From Polaromonas sp. (GTDB taxonomy: Bacteria > Pseudomonadota > Gammaproteobacteria > Burkholderiales > Burkholderiaceae_C), in the NCBI RefSeq assembly GCF_030680935.1, contig NZ_JAUXUP010000002.1:56164-120163 (forward strand): a stretch of 64,000 nucleotides of DNA, given 5' to 3'. A program made the position numbers and the translations under genes. Shown here one piece after another: positions 1 to 9,256 of the stretch (positions are counted from its first letter, which is position 1; the number at the start of each line of letters is the position of its first letter). Under the pieces are notes generated by a model. The model saw only the letters and a program-made list of their open reading frames with translations, ran no database searches and was not told where the DNA came from.

Positions 1-27
1 AAAGAAAAAGGCGTCTCTCAAGACGCC
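1..27 (-). terminator. Rho-independent terminator of guaB
   Basis: A perfect 7-bp stem (GGCGTCT at 10-16 and AGACGCC at 21-27) with a 4-base loop is followed, on the minus strand, by a run of T (the A-rich bases 1-9 of the plus strand). It lies 18 bases beyond the guaB stop codon and faces the right way to end guaB transcription. Confidence 0.88.
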
Positions 28-45
28 CTTGGCAAGCCAAAGCGG

Positions 46-1515
46 TCAGTCTGCCCGGTAGTTGGGCGCTTCCTTGGTGATCTGCACATCGTGCACATGG
101 CTTTCGCGTATGCCGGCCGTGGTGATCTCGACAAACTCCGCTTTGTTGCGCATGTCTTCAATCGTGGCGCAGCCGCAGTAGCCCATGCTGGCCCGCAGAC
201 CGCCGGCCATCTGGTAAACGATGCCGACCATGGACCCTTTGTAGGGCACCCTGCCTTCAATGCCCTCGGGCACCAGCTTGTCTGCATTCGGGTTACCGGT
301 GGTGGCCTCCTGAAAATAGCGGTCAGCGCTGCCTTGCTGCATCGCGCCTATGCTGCCCATGCCGCGGTAGCTTTTGTAGCTGCGGCCCTGGAACAAAATC
401 ACTTCACCCGGTGCTTCCTCGGTGCCGGCAAACATGCCGCCCATCATCACCGTGCCGGCGCCGGCGGCGATGGCCTTGGCGATGTCGCCGCTGTAACGAA
501 TGCCGCCGTCGGCAATCAGCGGAATGCCACTGCCACGCAACGCTGTAGCCACGTTGTCGATGGCCATGATCTGAGGCACACCCACGCCGGCGACGATGCG
601 GGTGGTGCAGATGCTGCCCGGGCCGATACCGACCTTGACCGCGTCGGCACCGGCCTCGGCCAGCGCCAGCGCAGCTGCGCCGGTGGCAATGTTGCCGCCA
701 ATCACATCGATCTGGGGATAGTTCTTTTTGACCCAGCGCACGCGCTCGATCACGCCGTGGCTGTGGCCATGGGCGGTGTCCACCACGATGGCATCCACAC
801 CGGCCCTGACCAGTGCCTCCACCCGCTCCTCGGTGCCCTCGCCCACACCGACGGCCGCGCCCACACGCAGGCGGCCCGAGGCGTCGCGCGCGGCATTGGG
901 GAAGTTGGTCTGTTTGGTGATGTCCTTGACGGTGATCAGGCCCTTGAGCTCAAAATCGTCGTTGACCACCAGCACGCGCTCCAGCTTGTGCTTGTTCAGC
1001 AAGGCCTTGGCTTCGGCAGCCGAAGTGCCTTCCTTGACGGTGATGAGCCGTTCACGCGGCGTCATGATCTGGTGCGCCTTGACGTCGTAGCGGGTCTCAA
1101 AACGAAGATCGCGGCTGGTCACGATACCCACCACCTTGCCGCCGTCGCACACCGGAAAACCGGATATGCCCAGCTGCTCGGAGAGCTCCAGCACCTGCAG
1201 CACCGTGTGCTCGGGCGTGATCACCACCGGATCACGCACCACACCGGACTCATAACGCTTGACCTTGGCCACATGGGCGGCCTGCTGCTGCGGCGTGAGG
1301 TTCTTGTGAACAATGCCTATGCCACCTTCCTGAGCAATGGCAATGGCCAGCCGCGCTTCGGTGACCGTGTCCATGGCGGCCGACACCAAGGGCAAATTCA
1401 GGCGGATGTTTCTTGAGAACTGGGTGGAAAGCGAGGTGTCCTTGGGCAGGACCTGGGAGAACGCTGGCACCAACAATACGTCGTCGAAGGTGAGCGCTTT
1501 GCCGAGTAGGCGCAT
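46..1515 (-). CDS. guaB: Inosine-5'-monophosphate dehydrogenase
   Basis: Cytosolic enzyme that oxidises IMP to XMP with NAD+, the committed step of GMP synthesis. The 489-residue protein has the usual length. A split TIM barrel is interrupted by a tandem CBS (Bateman) domain at about residues 93-205. The catalytic loop GPGSICTTR places the nucleophile at Cys303, and the mobile flap contains Arg399-Tyr400. The start is the ATG in [13 protein letters not shown], typical of the family. A strong terminator follows the stop codon, so any downstream guaA would need its own promoter or read-through. The large open frame on the opposite strand (91-1416) is a high-GC shadow. Confidence 0.97.
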   Translation of the reverse strand: MRLLGKALTFDDVLLVPAFSQVLPKDTSLSTQFSRNIRLNLPLVSAAMDTVTEARLAIAIAQEGGIGIVHKNLTPQQQAAHVAKVKRYESGVVRDPVVITPEHTVLQVLELSEQLGISGFPVCDGGKVVGIVTSRDLRFETRYDVKAHQIMTPRERLITVKEGTSAAEAKALLNKHKLERVLVVNDDFELKGLITVKDITKQTNFPNAARDASGRLRVGAAVGVGEGTEERVEALVRAGVDAIVVDTAHGHSHGVIERVRWVKKNYPQIDVIGGNIATGAAALALAEAGADAVKVGIGPGSICTTRIVAGVGVPQIMAIDNVATALRGSGIPLIADGGIRYSGDIAKAIAAGAGTVMMGGMFAGTEEAPGEVILFQGRSYKSYRGMGSIGAMQQGSADRYFQEATTGNPNADKLVPEGIEGRVPYKGSMVGIVYQMAGGLRASMGYCGCATIEDMRNKAEFVEITTAGIRESHVHDVQITKEAPNYRAD

Positions 1516-1660
1516 AGGGATAGCTCCAAAAACACGATTGTACCCGCGCCGCTCGGTACAAACCCTTGCGCCGGCCTGCGTGCTGCCGCGTTACAAAATA
1601 GCCGACGGGACCATGTGCCGGACATGATCTTCACCGGCACAGACCGCTACACTTCAATCC

Positions 1661-2218
1661 ATGGACTTGACCCTCACCCCCAAATCGCTGTTGCTCTTGC
1701 TTGCGGCCTGGACTTTGTCCCTGTCAGCAGCGGCGCAGTGGCAGTGGATAGACAAGGACGGACGCAAGGTTTTCAGTGATCGCCCGCCGGCTGCCGATAT
1801 CAAGGAAAAAGACATCCTGAAGCAGCCCGGCGGCAAGGGCCGTGCGGCTGTCGTGGTGGTACCGGCAGAAGCCAACGAGGCGGGCGCAGCAACCAGTGCG
1901 GCGGCCAGCGCTGCGACAGCGGCTACAGCGGCGGCAAAAGCCAATGCGCCCAAGCTGTCCGGCAAAGATGCCGAACTGCAAGCAAAAAAGAAAAAACTGG
2001 AACAGGAAGAAGCCGACCAAAAGAAGGCTGAAGCGGAAAAAGTGTCCTCCATCAAGGCAGAGAATTGCGAGCGAGCCAAAAAGGGCCTGGCATCCTTTCA
2101 ATCAGGCGTGCGGGTTTCAACGGTGAATGCCAAAGGCGAGCGCGAGATCATGGACGACAACACCCGCGCGGCTGAAAGCAAACGCCTGCAGGCCATTATT
2201 GACAGCGAATGCAAATAG
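1661..2218 (+). CDS. DUF4124 domain-containing exported protein
   Basis: A 185-residue protein with a hydrophobic signal peptide at about residues 1-25 ending in SAAA. A DUF4124 motif, WQWIDKDGRKVFSDRPP, follows at residues 27-43. The middle (about 62-100) is alanine-rich and low in complexity, and a Lys/Glu-rich stretch (about 101-140) probably forms a coiled coil. DUF4124 proteins are common in the beta-proteobacterial periplasm and their role is not known. It is a single-gene unit divergent from guaB and convergent with rnfH. Confidence 0.85.
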   Translation: MDLTLTPKSLLLLLAAWTLSLSAAAQWQWIDKDGRKVFSDRPPAADIKEKDILKQPGGKGRAAVVVVPAEANEAGAATSAAASAATAATAAAKANAPKLSGKDAELQAKKKKLEQEEADQKKAEAEKVSSIKAENCERAKKGLASFQSGVRVSTVNAKGEREIMDDNTRAAESKRLQAIIDSECK

Positions 2219-2272
2219 CTTGACGCGCAGGAGCCCGTGCGCGGCAGGATTCGCCCAGCGCCCGTGACAGCG

Positions 2273-2602
2273 TCAGTACCCGGCCTTGGCCCCCGCCCTT
2301 TTTTTGGCAAACAAACCGGACTTTTTGACACCCTGGGTGTTGAAGCGCTCGCGCCGCGCCACCTTGGGGTCCACCCGCAGCGGCCGGTAGATCTCCACAC
2401 GATCCTGGTCACTGAGCACCTGCCCCAACCCGGCTTTTTTCCCCCATACCCCCAGCGCCAGACGCCTTGCGGCGAGTTCAGGAAATTCCGCCATCACCCC
2501 ACTGGCGGCCAGCGCCTGCCCAGCGGTGCTGCCGGATGGCAGCTCCAGGGACCATTCGCGCACCTGCCGGGGTGCCGGTGAATAAGCCAGTGTGATCTTC
2601 AT
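2273..2602 (-). CDS. rnfH: RnfH family (UPF0125) ubiquitin-fold protein
   Basis: A 109-residue protein beginning MKITLAYSPAPRQ, with the conserved stretch LSDQDRVEIYRPLRVDPKVARRERF near its end. RnfH proteins have a beta-grasp (ubiquitin-like) fold and usually sit beside ratA, as here. The name is historical and the function is unclear. The frame is open upstream to 2905, but that part is antisense to nothing and overlaps ratA out of frame; the ATG at 2602, 13 bases after the ratA stop, gives the normal family length. The C-terminal tail is rich in Lys and Arg. Confidence 0.88.
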   Translation of the reverse strand: MKITLAYSPAPRQVREWSLELPSGSTAGQALAASGVMAEFPELAARRLALGVWGKKAGLGQVLSDQDRVEIYRPLRVDPKVARRERFNTQGVKKSGLFAKKRAGAKAGY

Positions 2603-2615
2603 TCGCCCGCCCGCA

Positions 2616-3068
2616 TCAGGCCTCGGCTTCGCCATACACCTGGGCCGCGCGTTTGACAAAAGCATCCACCAGGCTTCCCGCGATCTTGTCAAACACCGGG
2701 CCGACCAAAGCCGCCAGGGCGGGGTTGTCAAAGTCATAACGCAAGGTGAAATTGACCTTGCAGGCGCGCTGGCTGCCATCGCCCAGCGGGGTGAAGTCCC
2801 AGTGACCGTCCAGCTTCGAGAAAGGCCCATCGACCAGTTTGAGGGAGACCTTGCGGTCCTTGACGTGGGTGTTGCGGGTGGTAAAACTCTGGCCGATGCC
2901 TGCAAACGCGATGCCGACCTTGGCCGTCATGCCCTGGGCGTCTTCAGAGCTGACTTCAGCATGATCGCACCAGGGTAAAAATTGCGGGTAACTGGCTACG
3001 TCGGTGACCAGGGCAAACATTTCGGCGGCGCTGTACCAGATGAGAACGGACTTGTGAACGGTTTTCAT
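2616..3068 (-). CDS. ratA: RatA/COQ10-like START-domain protein
   Basis: A 150-residue single-domain protein of the polyketide cyclase/START superfamily. The N-terminus, [21 protein letters not shown], is diagnostic of the Coq10/RatA group. E. coli RatA was described as an inhibitor of 70S ribosome association; homologues in other organisms bind ubiquinone, so either role is possible. It is cotranscribed with rnfH 13 bases downstream and is divergent from smpB, which shares a ribosome theme (trans-translation). Confidence 0.88.
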   Translation of the reverse strand: MKTVHKSVLIWYSAAEMFALVTDVASYPQFLPWCDHAEVSSEDAQGMTAKVGIAFAGIGQSFTTRNTHVKDRKVSLKLVDGPFSKLDGHWDFTPLGDGSQRACKVNFTLRYDFDNPALAALVGPVFDKIAGSLVDAFVKRAAQVYGEAEA

Positions 3069-3124
3069 ACAATCATGGGCTGCGCCCGATTGTATTAGCC
3101 GGCGCCGCCCCTACCTTTTCCTAC

Positions 3125-3679
3125 ATGGCCACCAAAGAAGCATCCTCCAAAAAACCGGCCGCAGCCTCTTCCGGAAAACCAACTGGCAAGCCCGCTGCCA
3201 ATCTCACGCCCAAGGCCGCCGCTGCGGCGGTGCGGATTGCAGACAACAAAAAGGCCACTTTCAATTACCACATTGAAGAGCGTTTTGAGGCCGGCATGGT
3301 GCTGGAAGGCTGGGAGGTGAAGTCGCTGCGCGAGGGCAAGGTGCAGTTGACCGACGGTTATGTGGTGATCCGCAATGGCGAACTTTTCATCATCGGCTGC
3401 CAGATCAATCCACTGGGTACCGCCTCGACCCACATCCGGCCGGACTCGGTGCGCACCAAAAAGCTGCTGATGCACAAGGAAGAGATCCGGCGGCTGATTG
3501 GCAAGATCGAGCAAAAAGGCTACACGCTGGTGCCACTGAACCTGCACTGGAAAGCCGGCAAGGTCAAATGCGAAGTGGGTCTGGCCAAGGGTAAGGGGGA
3601 ACACGACAAGCGCGACACCATCAAGGACCGCGAAGGCAAGCGCGAGGTGGAGCGGGCCATGAAGTCCCGCAGCCGCTGA
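3125..3679 (+). CDS. smpB: SsrA (tmRNA)-binding protein
   Basis: SmpB binds tmRNA and brings it to stalled ribosomes for trans-translation. The core begins near residue 37 ([23 protein letters not shown]) and ends with the basic tail [13 protein letters not shown] that enters the mRNA channel. At 184 residues it exceeds the usual length of about 150-160 because of a Lys/Ala/Pro-rich N-terminal extension of about 35 residues. A shorter start was considered, but no internal ATG precedes the core. No ssrA gene is seen in the window. Confidence 0.95.
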   Translation: MATKEASSKKPAAASSGKPTGKPAANLTPKAAAAAVRIADNKKATFNYHIEERFEAGMVLEGWEVKSLREGKVQLTDGYVVIRNGELFIIGCQINPLGTASTHIRPDSVRTKKLLMHKEEIRRLIGKIEQKGYTLVPLNLHWKAGKVKCEVGLAKGKGEHDKRDTIKDREGKREVERAMKSRSR

Positions 3680-3688
3680 GCTGCAGGC

Positions 3689-4831
3689 TCAGGTCAGGGC
3701 GCGCAGTGGATGCGCATCGGCTGCCCAGGGGCTGGCAAAAAAGGCCTGCACCATCTGCGGCTTGACGTCTTCAATGCGCGCCGGGCTCCACTTGGGCGCA
3801 TAGTCCTTGTCCACCGCCAGTGCACGTATGCCCTCCACCGTTTCGCTGGCCGCACCCGGCTTGAGGTAAAAGCAGTGGTGCACCATGTCGCGCTCCATGC
3901 GCAGGTCGTCCGCCAGGCTCATGGTTCTGGCGCGGCGAATCTGCTCCAGGGTCACATGCAGCATCAGTGGCGAGCGTTTGCGCAGCACGGCAGCGGTCTT
4001 TTGCGCCCACTCGTTGTCTGTGGTGGCCTCCAGCGCATCGACCATGTGTTTCACCCGTGCCAGTGAAAAGAAGGCATCCAATTGGCCTGTAGCCCTTTCC
4101 GGAATTGCGTGGTCAGCTATTAAATTGGTAGCGACCCATTGCGCAGCATCAGCGCCGCTGGCAAAAGACTGATCCCCCAACTGCTGCCACAGCGAAGGCA
4201 GGCTGGCAGCCGGTCGCAGTACATCGGCCAGGCCGTACGCCAGCGCCTCTTCACCGCTGATCACCACGCCGGTCAGCGCCAGGTACTCACCCACGCTGCC
4301 CGGGCAGCGGCTCAGGAAGTGGCCGCCACCGACATCTGGAAACAGGCCGATGTTGGTTTCTGGCATGGCCAGCTTGCTGTGTTCGGTCACGATACGCACC
4401 CGGGCACCTTGCGACAGGCCCATGCCACCGCCCATGACGACGCCGTCCATGAAGGCGATGTAGGGCTTGGGGTAGTTGTGGATCAGGTGATTGAGGCTGT
4501 ATTCCTCGGTAAAAAATGCGTCCAGGTCCGCGTCCCCCGCCAACGCGGCCTGGTGGAAGAAGCGGATATCTCCCCCTGCGCAAAATCCGCCGAACAGGCT
4601 CTCTGGCGTGCCGGGTCGGCCCACCTTGTTGGTCCCGCGTATGGCTACCGCCAACACCGCCGGGTCACCCTGCCAGGCCGTCAGCGCAGCGCTCAGGTCC
4701 CGCACCATCTGCAGCGACAGGGCGTTGAGCGCTTTGGGCCGGTTCAGGGTGATGAAGCCCACCCGCCCGCGCACCTCGGTCAGGACATCGCTGTGGCTGG
4801 CGCCGGAATTTGAATCGGTAATAGCGTTCAT
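3689..4831 (-). CDS. Enoyl-CoA hydratase/isomerase family, 3-hydroxyisobutyryl-CoA hydrolase-like
   Basis: A 380-residue crotonase-fold protein. The oxyanion-hole segment GGFCAGGDIRFF is at about residues 81-91, MDGVVMGGGMG is at about 128-138, and MPETNIGLFPDVGGG (Glu158) is typical of the HIBCH subgroup, which hydrolyses 3-hydroxyisobutyryl-CoA in valine breakdown. The start at 4831 (MNAITDSNS) is preferred because GGAG lies 9 bases upstream and the ATG overlaps the stop of the upstream transporter gene (ATGA); a longer start at 4846 would sit in that ribosome-binding site. Residues near 234-252 are encoded by a copy of the dispersed repeat at 4077-4132. A plain enoyl-CoA hydratase is the alternative. 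Confidence 0.86.
   Translation of the reverse strand: MNAITDSNSGASHSDVLTEVRGRVGFITLNRPKALNALSLQMVRDLSAALTAWQGDPAVLAVAIRGTNKVGRPGTPESLFGGFCAGGDIRFFHQAALAGDADLDAFFTEEYSLNHLIHNYPKPYIAFMDGVVMGGGMGLSQGARVRIVTEHSKLAMPETNIGLFPDVGGGHFLSRCPGSVGEYLALTGVVISGEEALAYGLADVLRPAASLPSLWQQLGDQSFASGADAAQWVATNLIADHAIPERATGQLDAFFSLARVKHMVDALEATTDNEWAQKTAAVLRKRSPLMLHVTLEQIRRARTMSLADDLRMERDMVHHCFYLKPGAASETVEGIRALAVDKDYAPKWSPARIEDVKPQMVQAFFASPWAADAHPLRALT
4077..4132 (-). repeat. Dispersed palindrome-headed repeat, copy 1 (inside the HIBCH-like gene)
   Basis: On the minus strand a 17-bp head GCTACCAATTTAATAGC (4116-4132) is followed by a GGGCTACAGGCC-like tail. It lies in frame inside the crotonase-family gene and adds no stop codon. 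Confidence 0.8.
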
Positions 4832-5706
4832 GCGCGTTGTCTCCATCCCAGCAGTTCATTGGCGACCAGCGCGCCTATCACCAGCGTGCCGCCGGTCAGC
4901 ACACTGGCAGCGGGCACCTCCCCCGCCCCTACCCAGGCCAGCAGAATGCCAAAAATAATCTCGAGCAGCGCCAGCAGCGATATTTCCGGCGCTTTCAGCA
5001 CACGCGCACAGATCACCGACAGCACACAGGGGATGGCCAGCTGCACCAGACCGAGCAAGGCCAGTAAACCAAGGTCATGCGCCGTCGCTGCGAATGGAAA
5101 AGCCAGCGGCAGCGTCGTCAAGGCAGAAATAAAGGCGCCGACCAGCACGGCGGGTACGAGGTCTATTTTTTCACCGTGCGCCTGACTGCGCTGAACCACC
5201 GTCCAGTTGACGGCTGCGGCCAGTGGCACCAGAAACGCCACCAACGTACCTGCCAGCTGGCCCGCTCCGGCGCCCACCTGGCTGCCATGCATCCAGACGA
5301 TGCCCGCACCAGCCACCGCAATCGCGACCCAGGTACGTACGGGAATGCGATGCCCGATAAATACCCGCGCCAGCAAGGCAGTGATGAAAGGCCCGGCCGC
5401 CATGGTGACCAGCACGTTGGCCACGCTGGTCATAGTCATGGCCACCATGAACGCGGTGAACATGATGCTCCAGCAGACGCCGGAGATCCACAGGTAGCGG
5501 CCGGCATGGCGAATCTTCGTGAACACGACACGCCCCTGGAACAGCGGAAGGATCACCAGCAGCGACAGCAAGGTGAAAAAACTGCGCCAGAAAGTGACCT
5601 CGAAGCTCCTTGCCGACTCAAGATGGCGCGTCACCACGCCCGCGATGGACCACATCAGCGTGATCGCGATCATCAGCAAAACGGCTTTGGAGTGTGTGAG
5701 TTTCAT
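4828..5706 (-). CDS. EamA/DMT superfamily transporter
   Basis: A 292-residue integral membrane protein with about ten hydrophobic segments in two EamA repeats, the usual drug/metabolite transporter layout. The N-terminus (MKLTHSKAVLLMIAITLMWSI) begins the first membrane helix after a short positive stretch. The substrate cannot be read from the sequence. Its stop overlaps the start of the downstream hydrolase gene by four bases, so the two are probably translated together, perhaps in export or use of a branched-chain metabolite (inference only). Confidence 0.85.
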   Translation of the reverse strand: MKLTHSKAVLLMIAITLMWSIAGVVTRHLESARSFEVTFWRSFFTLLSLLVILPLFQGRVVFTKIRHAGRYLWISGVCWSIMFTAFMVAMTMTSVANVLVTMAAGPFITALLARVFIGHRIPVRTWVAIAVAGAGIVWMHGSQVGAGAGQLAGTLVAFLVPLAAAVNWTVVQRSQAHGEKIDLVPAVLVGAFISALTTLPLAFPFAATAHDLGLLALLGLVQLAIPCVLSVICARVLKAPEISLLALLEIIFGILLAWVGAGEVPAASVLTGGTLVIGALVANELLGWRQRA

Positions 5707-5740
5707 GAAGGAAATGTCAGGTTCAAGCGTTCAAGCCTGT

Positions 5741-5830
5741 CACCGCCCTCCCCGACTTCATTCCAGCAGGGGCCGCGGGACTGGCTTTGCCAGACCGCAG
5801 GCGCAGCGGCCCCCTAGTGGGGCGGGGAGC
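5741..5830. repeat. Nested palindromic intergenic element
   Basis: Three nested inverted repeats share one centre. These are CTCCCCG (5748-5754) with CGGGGAG (5823-5829), GGGGCCGC (5769-5776) with GCGGCCCC (5806-5813), and CTGGC-TTT-GCCAG (5781-5793). The element lies between the typA stop and the EamA gene start and could fold into a long branched hairpin. I recall similar sequence between genes in other Comamonadaceae, but this was not searched. Confidence 0.6.
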
Positions 5831-5859
5831 TACACGCAGTGAGTGACCGTGGGGGCCAA

Positions 5860-7683
<1,824 letters not shown>

Positions 7684-7716
7684 GGTTCGCTTTCTAAAAA
7701 CTTCAAATCGGTGGTA

Positions 7717-8739
7717 CTAAGCCATAGCGGCGCTGGCCGCTGGGCTGGAGGAAACAGGTGAAACAGGACGGCGGGCGGCCAGCATGTCCTGAATTTCAAT
7801 CGGGCTGAGCAGGCGGCCCGGAATCAGTTCGTCAGCGGTCACATGGGCTGAGCCGAGGAAAGCCGCAGGATCTGTGCCGAAGACCTGTACCAGCGCGGCA
7901 TCGGGCCCCCATTGACCGGCATTGCCACGGCGACGCAGACCGCTGAGGAAACGCCCTGCATCATCGGCGCCCAATGTGACAGCCGGATACGCTGCCACCA
8001 GTGACTGCACAGGCAACAGGCAAGCCTCGCGTTCGGCCTCGCTCATGGCTTCGAGAGAAGGCAGGCTGACGCATTGGCCGTCGGTGTAGCCACCGGTCTC
8101 CAGCCGCCGCAGCGAGCCCAGGTGGGCGCCGCAGCCGATGGCCTCGCCAATGTCTTCGCCCAGGGTGCGGATGTAAGTGCCTTTGCTGCAGGAAACTACT
8201 ATTTTGATAGCTGCTTGCGCCCGTGGGTCATGGGCTGGAGCCATATTCAACTTGTAAATATTGATGTGGCGGGCTTCCCGTTCGACTTCCTCGCCTTTGC
8301 GCGCATATTCGTACAGCGCCTTGCCGTCTTTCTTCAGGGCCGAATACATGGGCGGAACCTGCGCCAGCGGGCCGGTGAAACGACGCGTCATTTCTGCGAG
8401 CAGTTCGGGCGTGATAGTTGGCACCGGACGCGTCTCAATCACCTCGCCTTCGGCATCGGCGGTGCTGGTTTTCTGGCCCAGCAGCAGCACCGCTTCATAG
8501 GTTTTGTCGGCGTCAAGCTGGAGCTGGCTGAACTTGGTGGCGGCACCAAAACACAACGGCAACACGCCAGTGGCCAGCGGATCCAGCGTACCGGTATGGC
8601 CGGCTTTGTCCGCGCGCAGCAACCACTTCGCCTTTTGCAGCGCCTGGTTGCTCGACAGGCCCAACGGCTTGTCGAGCAGCAACACGCCATGCACGGGACG
8701 TCGCTGTATCTTTTGGCGATGAGGAGAAGTTTGCGTCAT
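7717..8739 (-). CDS. truB: tRNA pseudouridine-55 synthase
   Basis: TruB converts U55 of tRNA to pseudouridine. The 340-residue protein has the catalytic motif GHTGTLDPLATGVL with Asp53, and CSKGTYIRTL near residues 184-193. The start at 8739 (MTQTSPHRQK) is preferred over a TTG at 8757 because GGA precedes it at normal spacing. Residues about 163-182 (around APAHDPRAQAAIK), just before the conserved CSKGTYIR strand, are encoded by a dispersed repeat copy and look like an insertion relative to other TruB proteins. The C-terminus is Ala/Pro/Ser-rich. Confidence 0.96.
   Translation of the reverse strand: MTQTSPHRQKIQRRPVHGVLLLDKPLGLSSNQALQKAKWLLRADKAGHTGTLDPLATGVLPLCFGAATKFSQLQLDADKTYEAVLLLGQKTSTADAEGEVIETRPVPTITPELLAEMTRRFTGPLAQVPPMYSALKKDGKALYEYARKGEEVEREARHINIYKLNMAPAHDPRAQAAIKIVVSCSKGTYIRTLGEDIGEAIGCGAHLGSLRRLETGGYTDGQCVSLPSLEAMSEAEREACLLPVQSLVAAYPAVTLGADDAGRFLSGLRRRGNAGQWGPDAALVQVFGTDPAAFLGSAHVTADELIPGRLLSPIEIQDMLAARRPVSPVSSSPAASAAMA
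8195..8252 (+). repeat. Dispersed palindrome-headed repeat, copy 2 (inside truB)
   Basis: The head ACTACTATTTTGATAGC (8195-8211; one mismatch to the GCTAY head) is followed by TGCTTGCGCCCG and GGGCTGGAGCC. It lies antisense within truB and encodes about residues 163-182 without disturbing the frame. It shares about 40 of 58 positions with the copy in pccA by eye. Confidence 0.85.
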
Positions 8740-8828
8740 AAATTCCGACAGGCTCAACGCACGGGCAAGCCCGGCGTGGCGTTGGCACCGTTGTCCCTGA
8801 ACCTGTCATCAAGGGAAACGGCGCGAAC

Positions 8829-9197
8829 TCAGTCGTCCTGGGCGCGGGAGGAAACCGCCTTGGCAATCAGGGCGTTCATGTCGGCCGCGCGCTCGGTCGT
8901 GCGGTCAAACTGGAAATGAAGCGTGGGAACCGTGTGAATCATCAGCTTTTTAAACAGGCCGTTGCGCAGAAAACCCGCCGCCTGGTTCAGGGCGGTTTCG
9001 CACTCGGTCGGATCGCCGATCAAGACGCTGAAAAACACCTTGGCATGTGCGTAGTCCGGCGTCACCTCGACCGCCTGGATCGTCACCATCCCCACCCGCG
9101 GATCTTTCAACTCGCGCGCGATCAGCTCCGTCAGATCGCGCTGGATCTGGTCGGCAACGCGAAAACCGCGGTTCGGGGTGGATGATTTTTTACGCAT
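8829..9197 (-). CDS. rbfA: 30S ribosome-binding factor A
   Basis: A 122-residue KH-like cold-shock factor that binds 16S rRNA helix 1 during 30S maturation. The N-terminus [28 protein letters not shown] is typical of the family and the length is standard. It sits between infB and truB as in many proteobacteria. A GC-rich inverted repeat occupies the 59-base gap after infB. Confidence 0.96.
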   Translation of the reverse strand: MRKKSSTPNRGFRVADQIQRDLTELIARELKDPRVGMVTIQAVEVTPDYAHAKVFFSVLIGDPTECETALNQAAGFLRNGLFKKLMIHTVPTLHFQFDRTTERAADMNALIAKAVSSRAQDD

Positions 9198-9211
9198 AAC
9201 TCAGTGAGCCT

Positions 9212-9246
9212 GCCGGTTGGCGGGTTGCCCTTTCGGCACAACCGGC
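9212..9246. other. Inverted repeat between infB and rbfA
   Basis: GCCGGTTG (9212-9219) pairs with CAACCGGC (9239-9246) around a 19-base loop. There is no T-run, so it is not a classical terminator; it could be a processing or stability hairpin in the operon transcript. Confidence 0.5.
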
Positions 9247-9256
9247 CTCGCGGCGA

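Noticed and set aside
91..1416. A 441-codon open frame antisense to guaB
   Set aside because: guaB on the other strand is fully supported by family motifs; the antisense frame has no recognisable domain and reflects high G+C codon use.
2196..2250. A possible degenerate repeat copy at the end of the DUF4124 gene
   Set aside because: Only the ATAGC half of the head is present.
7709..7750. A possible extra copy of the dispersed repeat at the truB stop codon
   Set aside because: The head region (…TACTAAGCCATAGC) deviates at several positions from GCTAY-N7-RTAGC, although a GGGCTGGAG tail is present; too degenerate to count.
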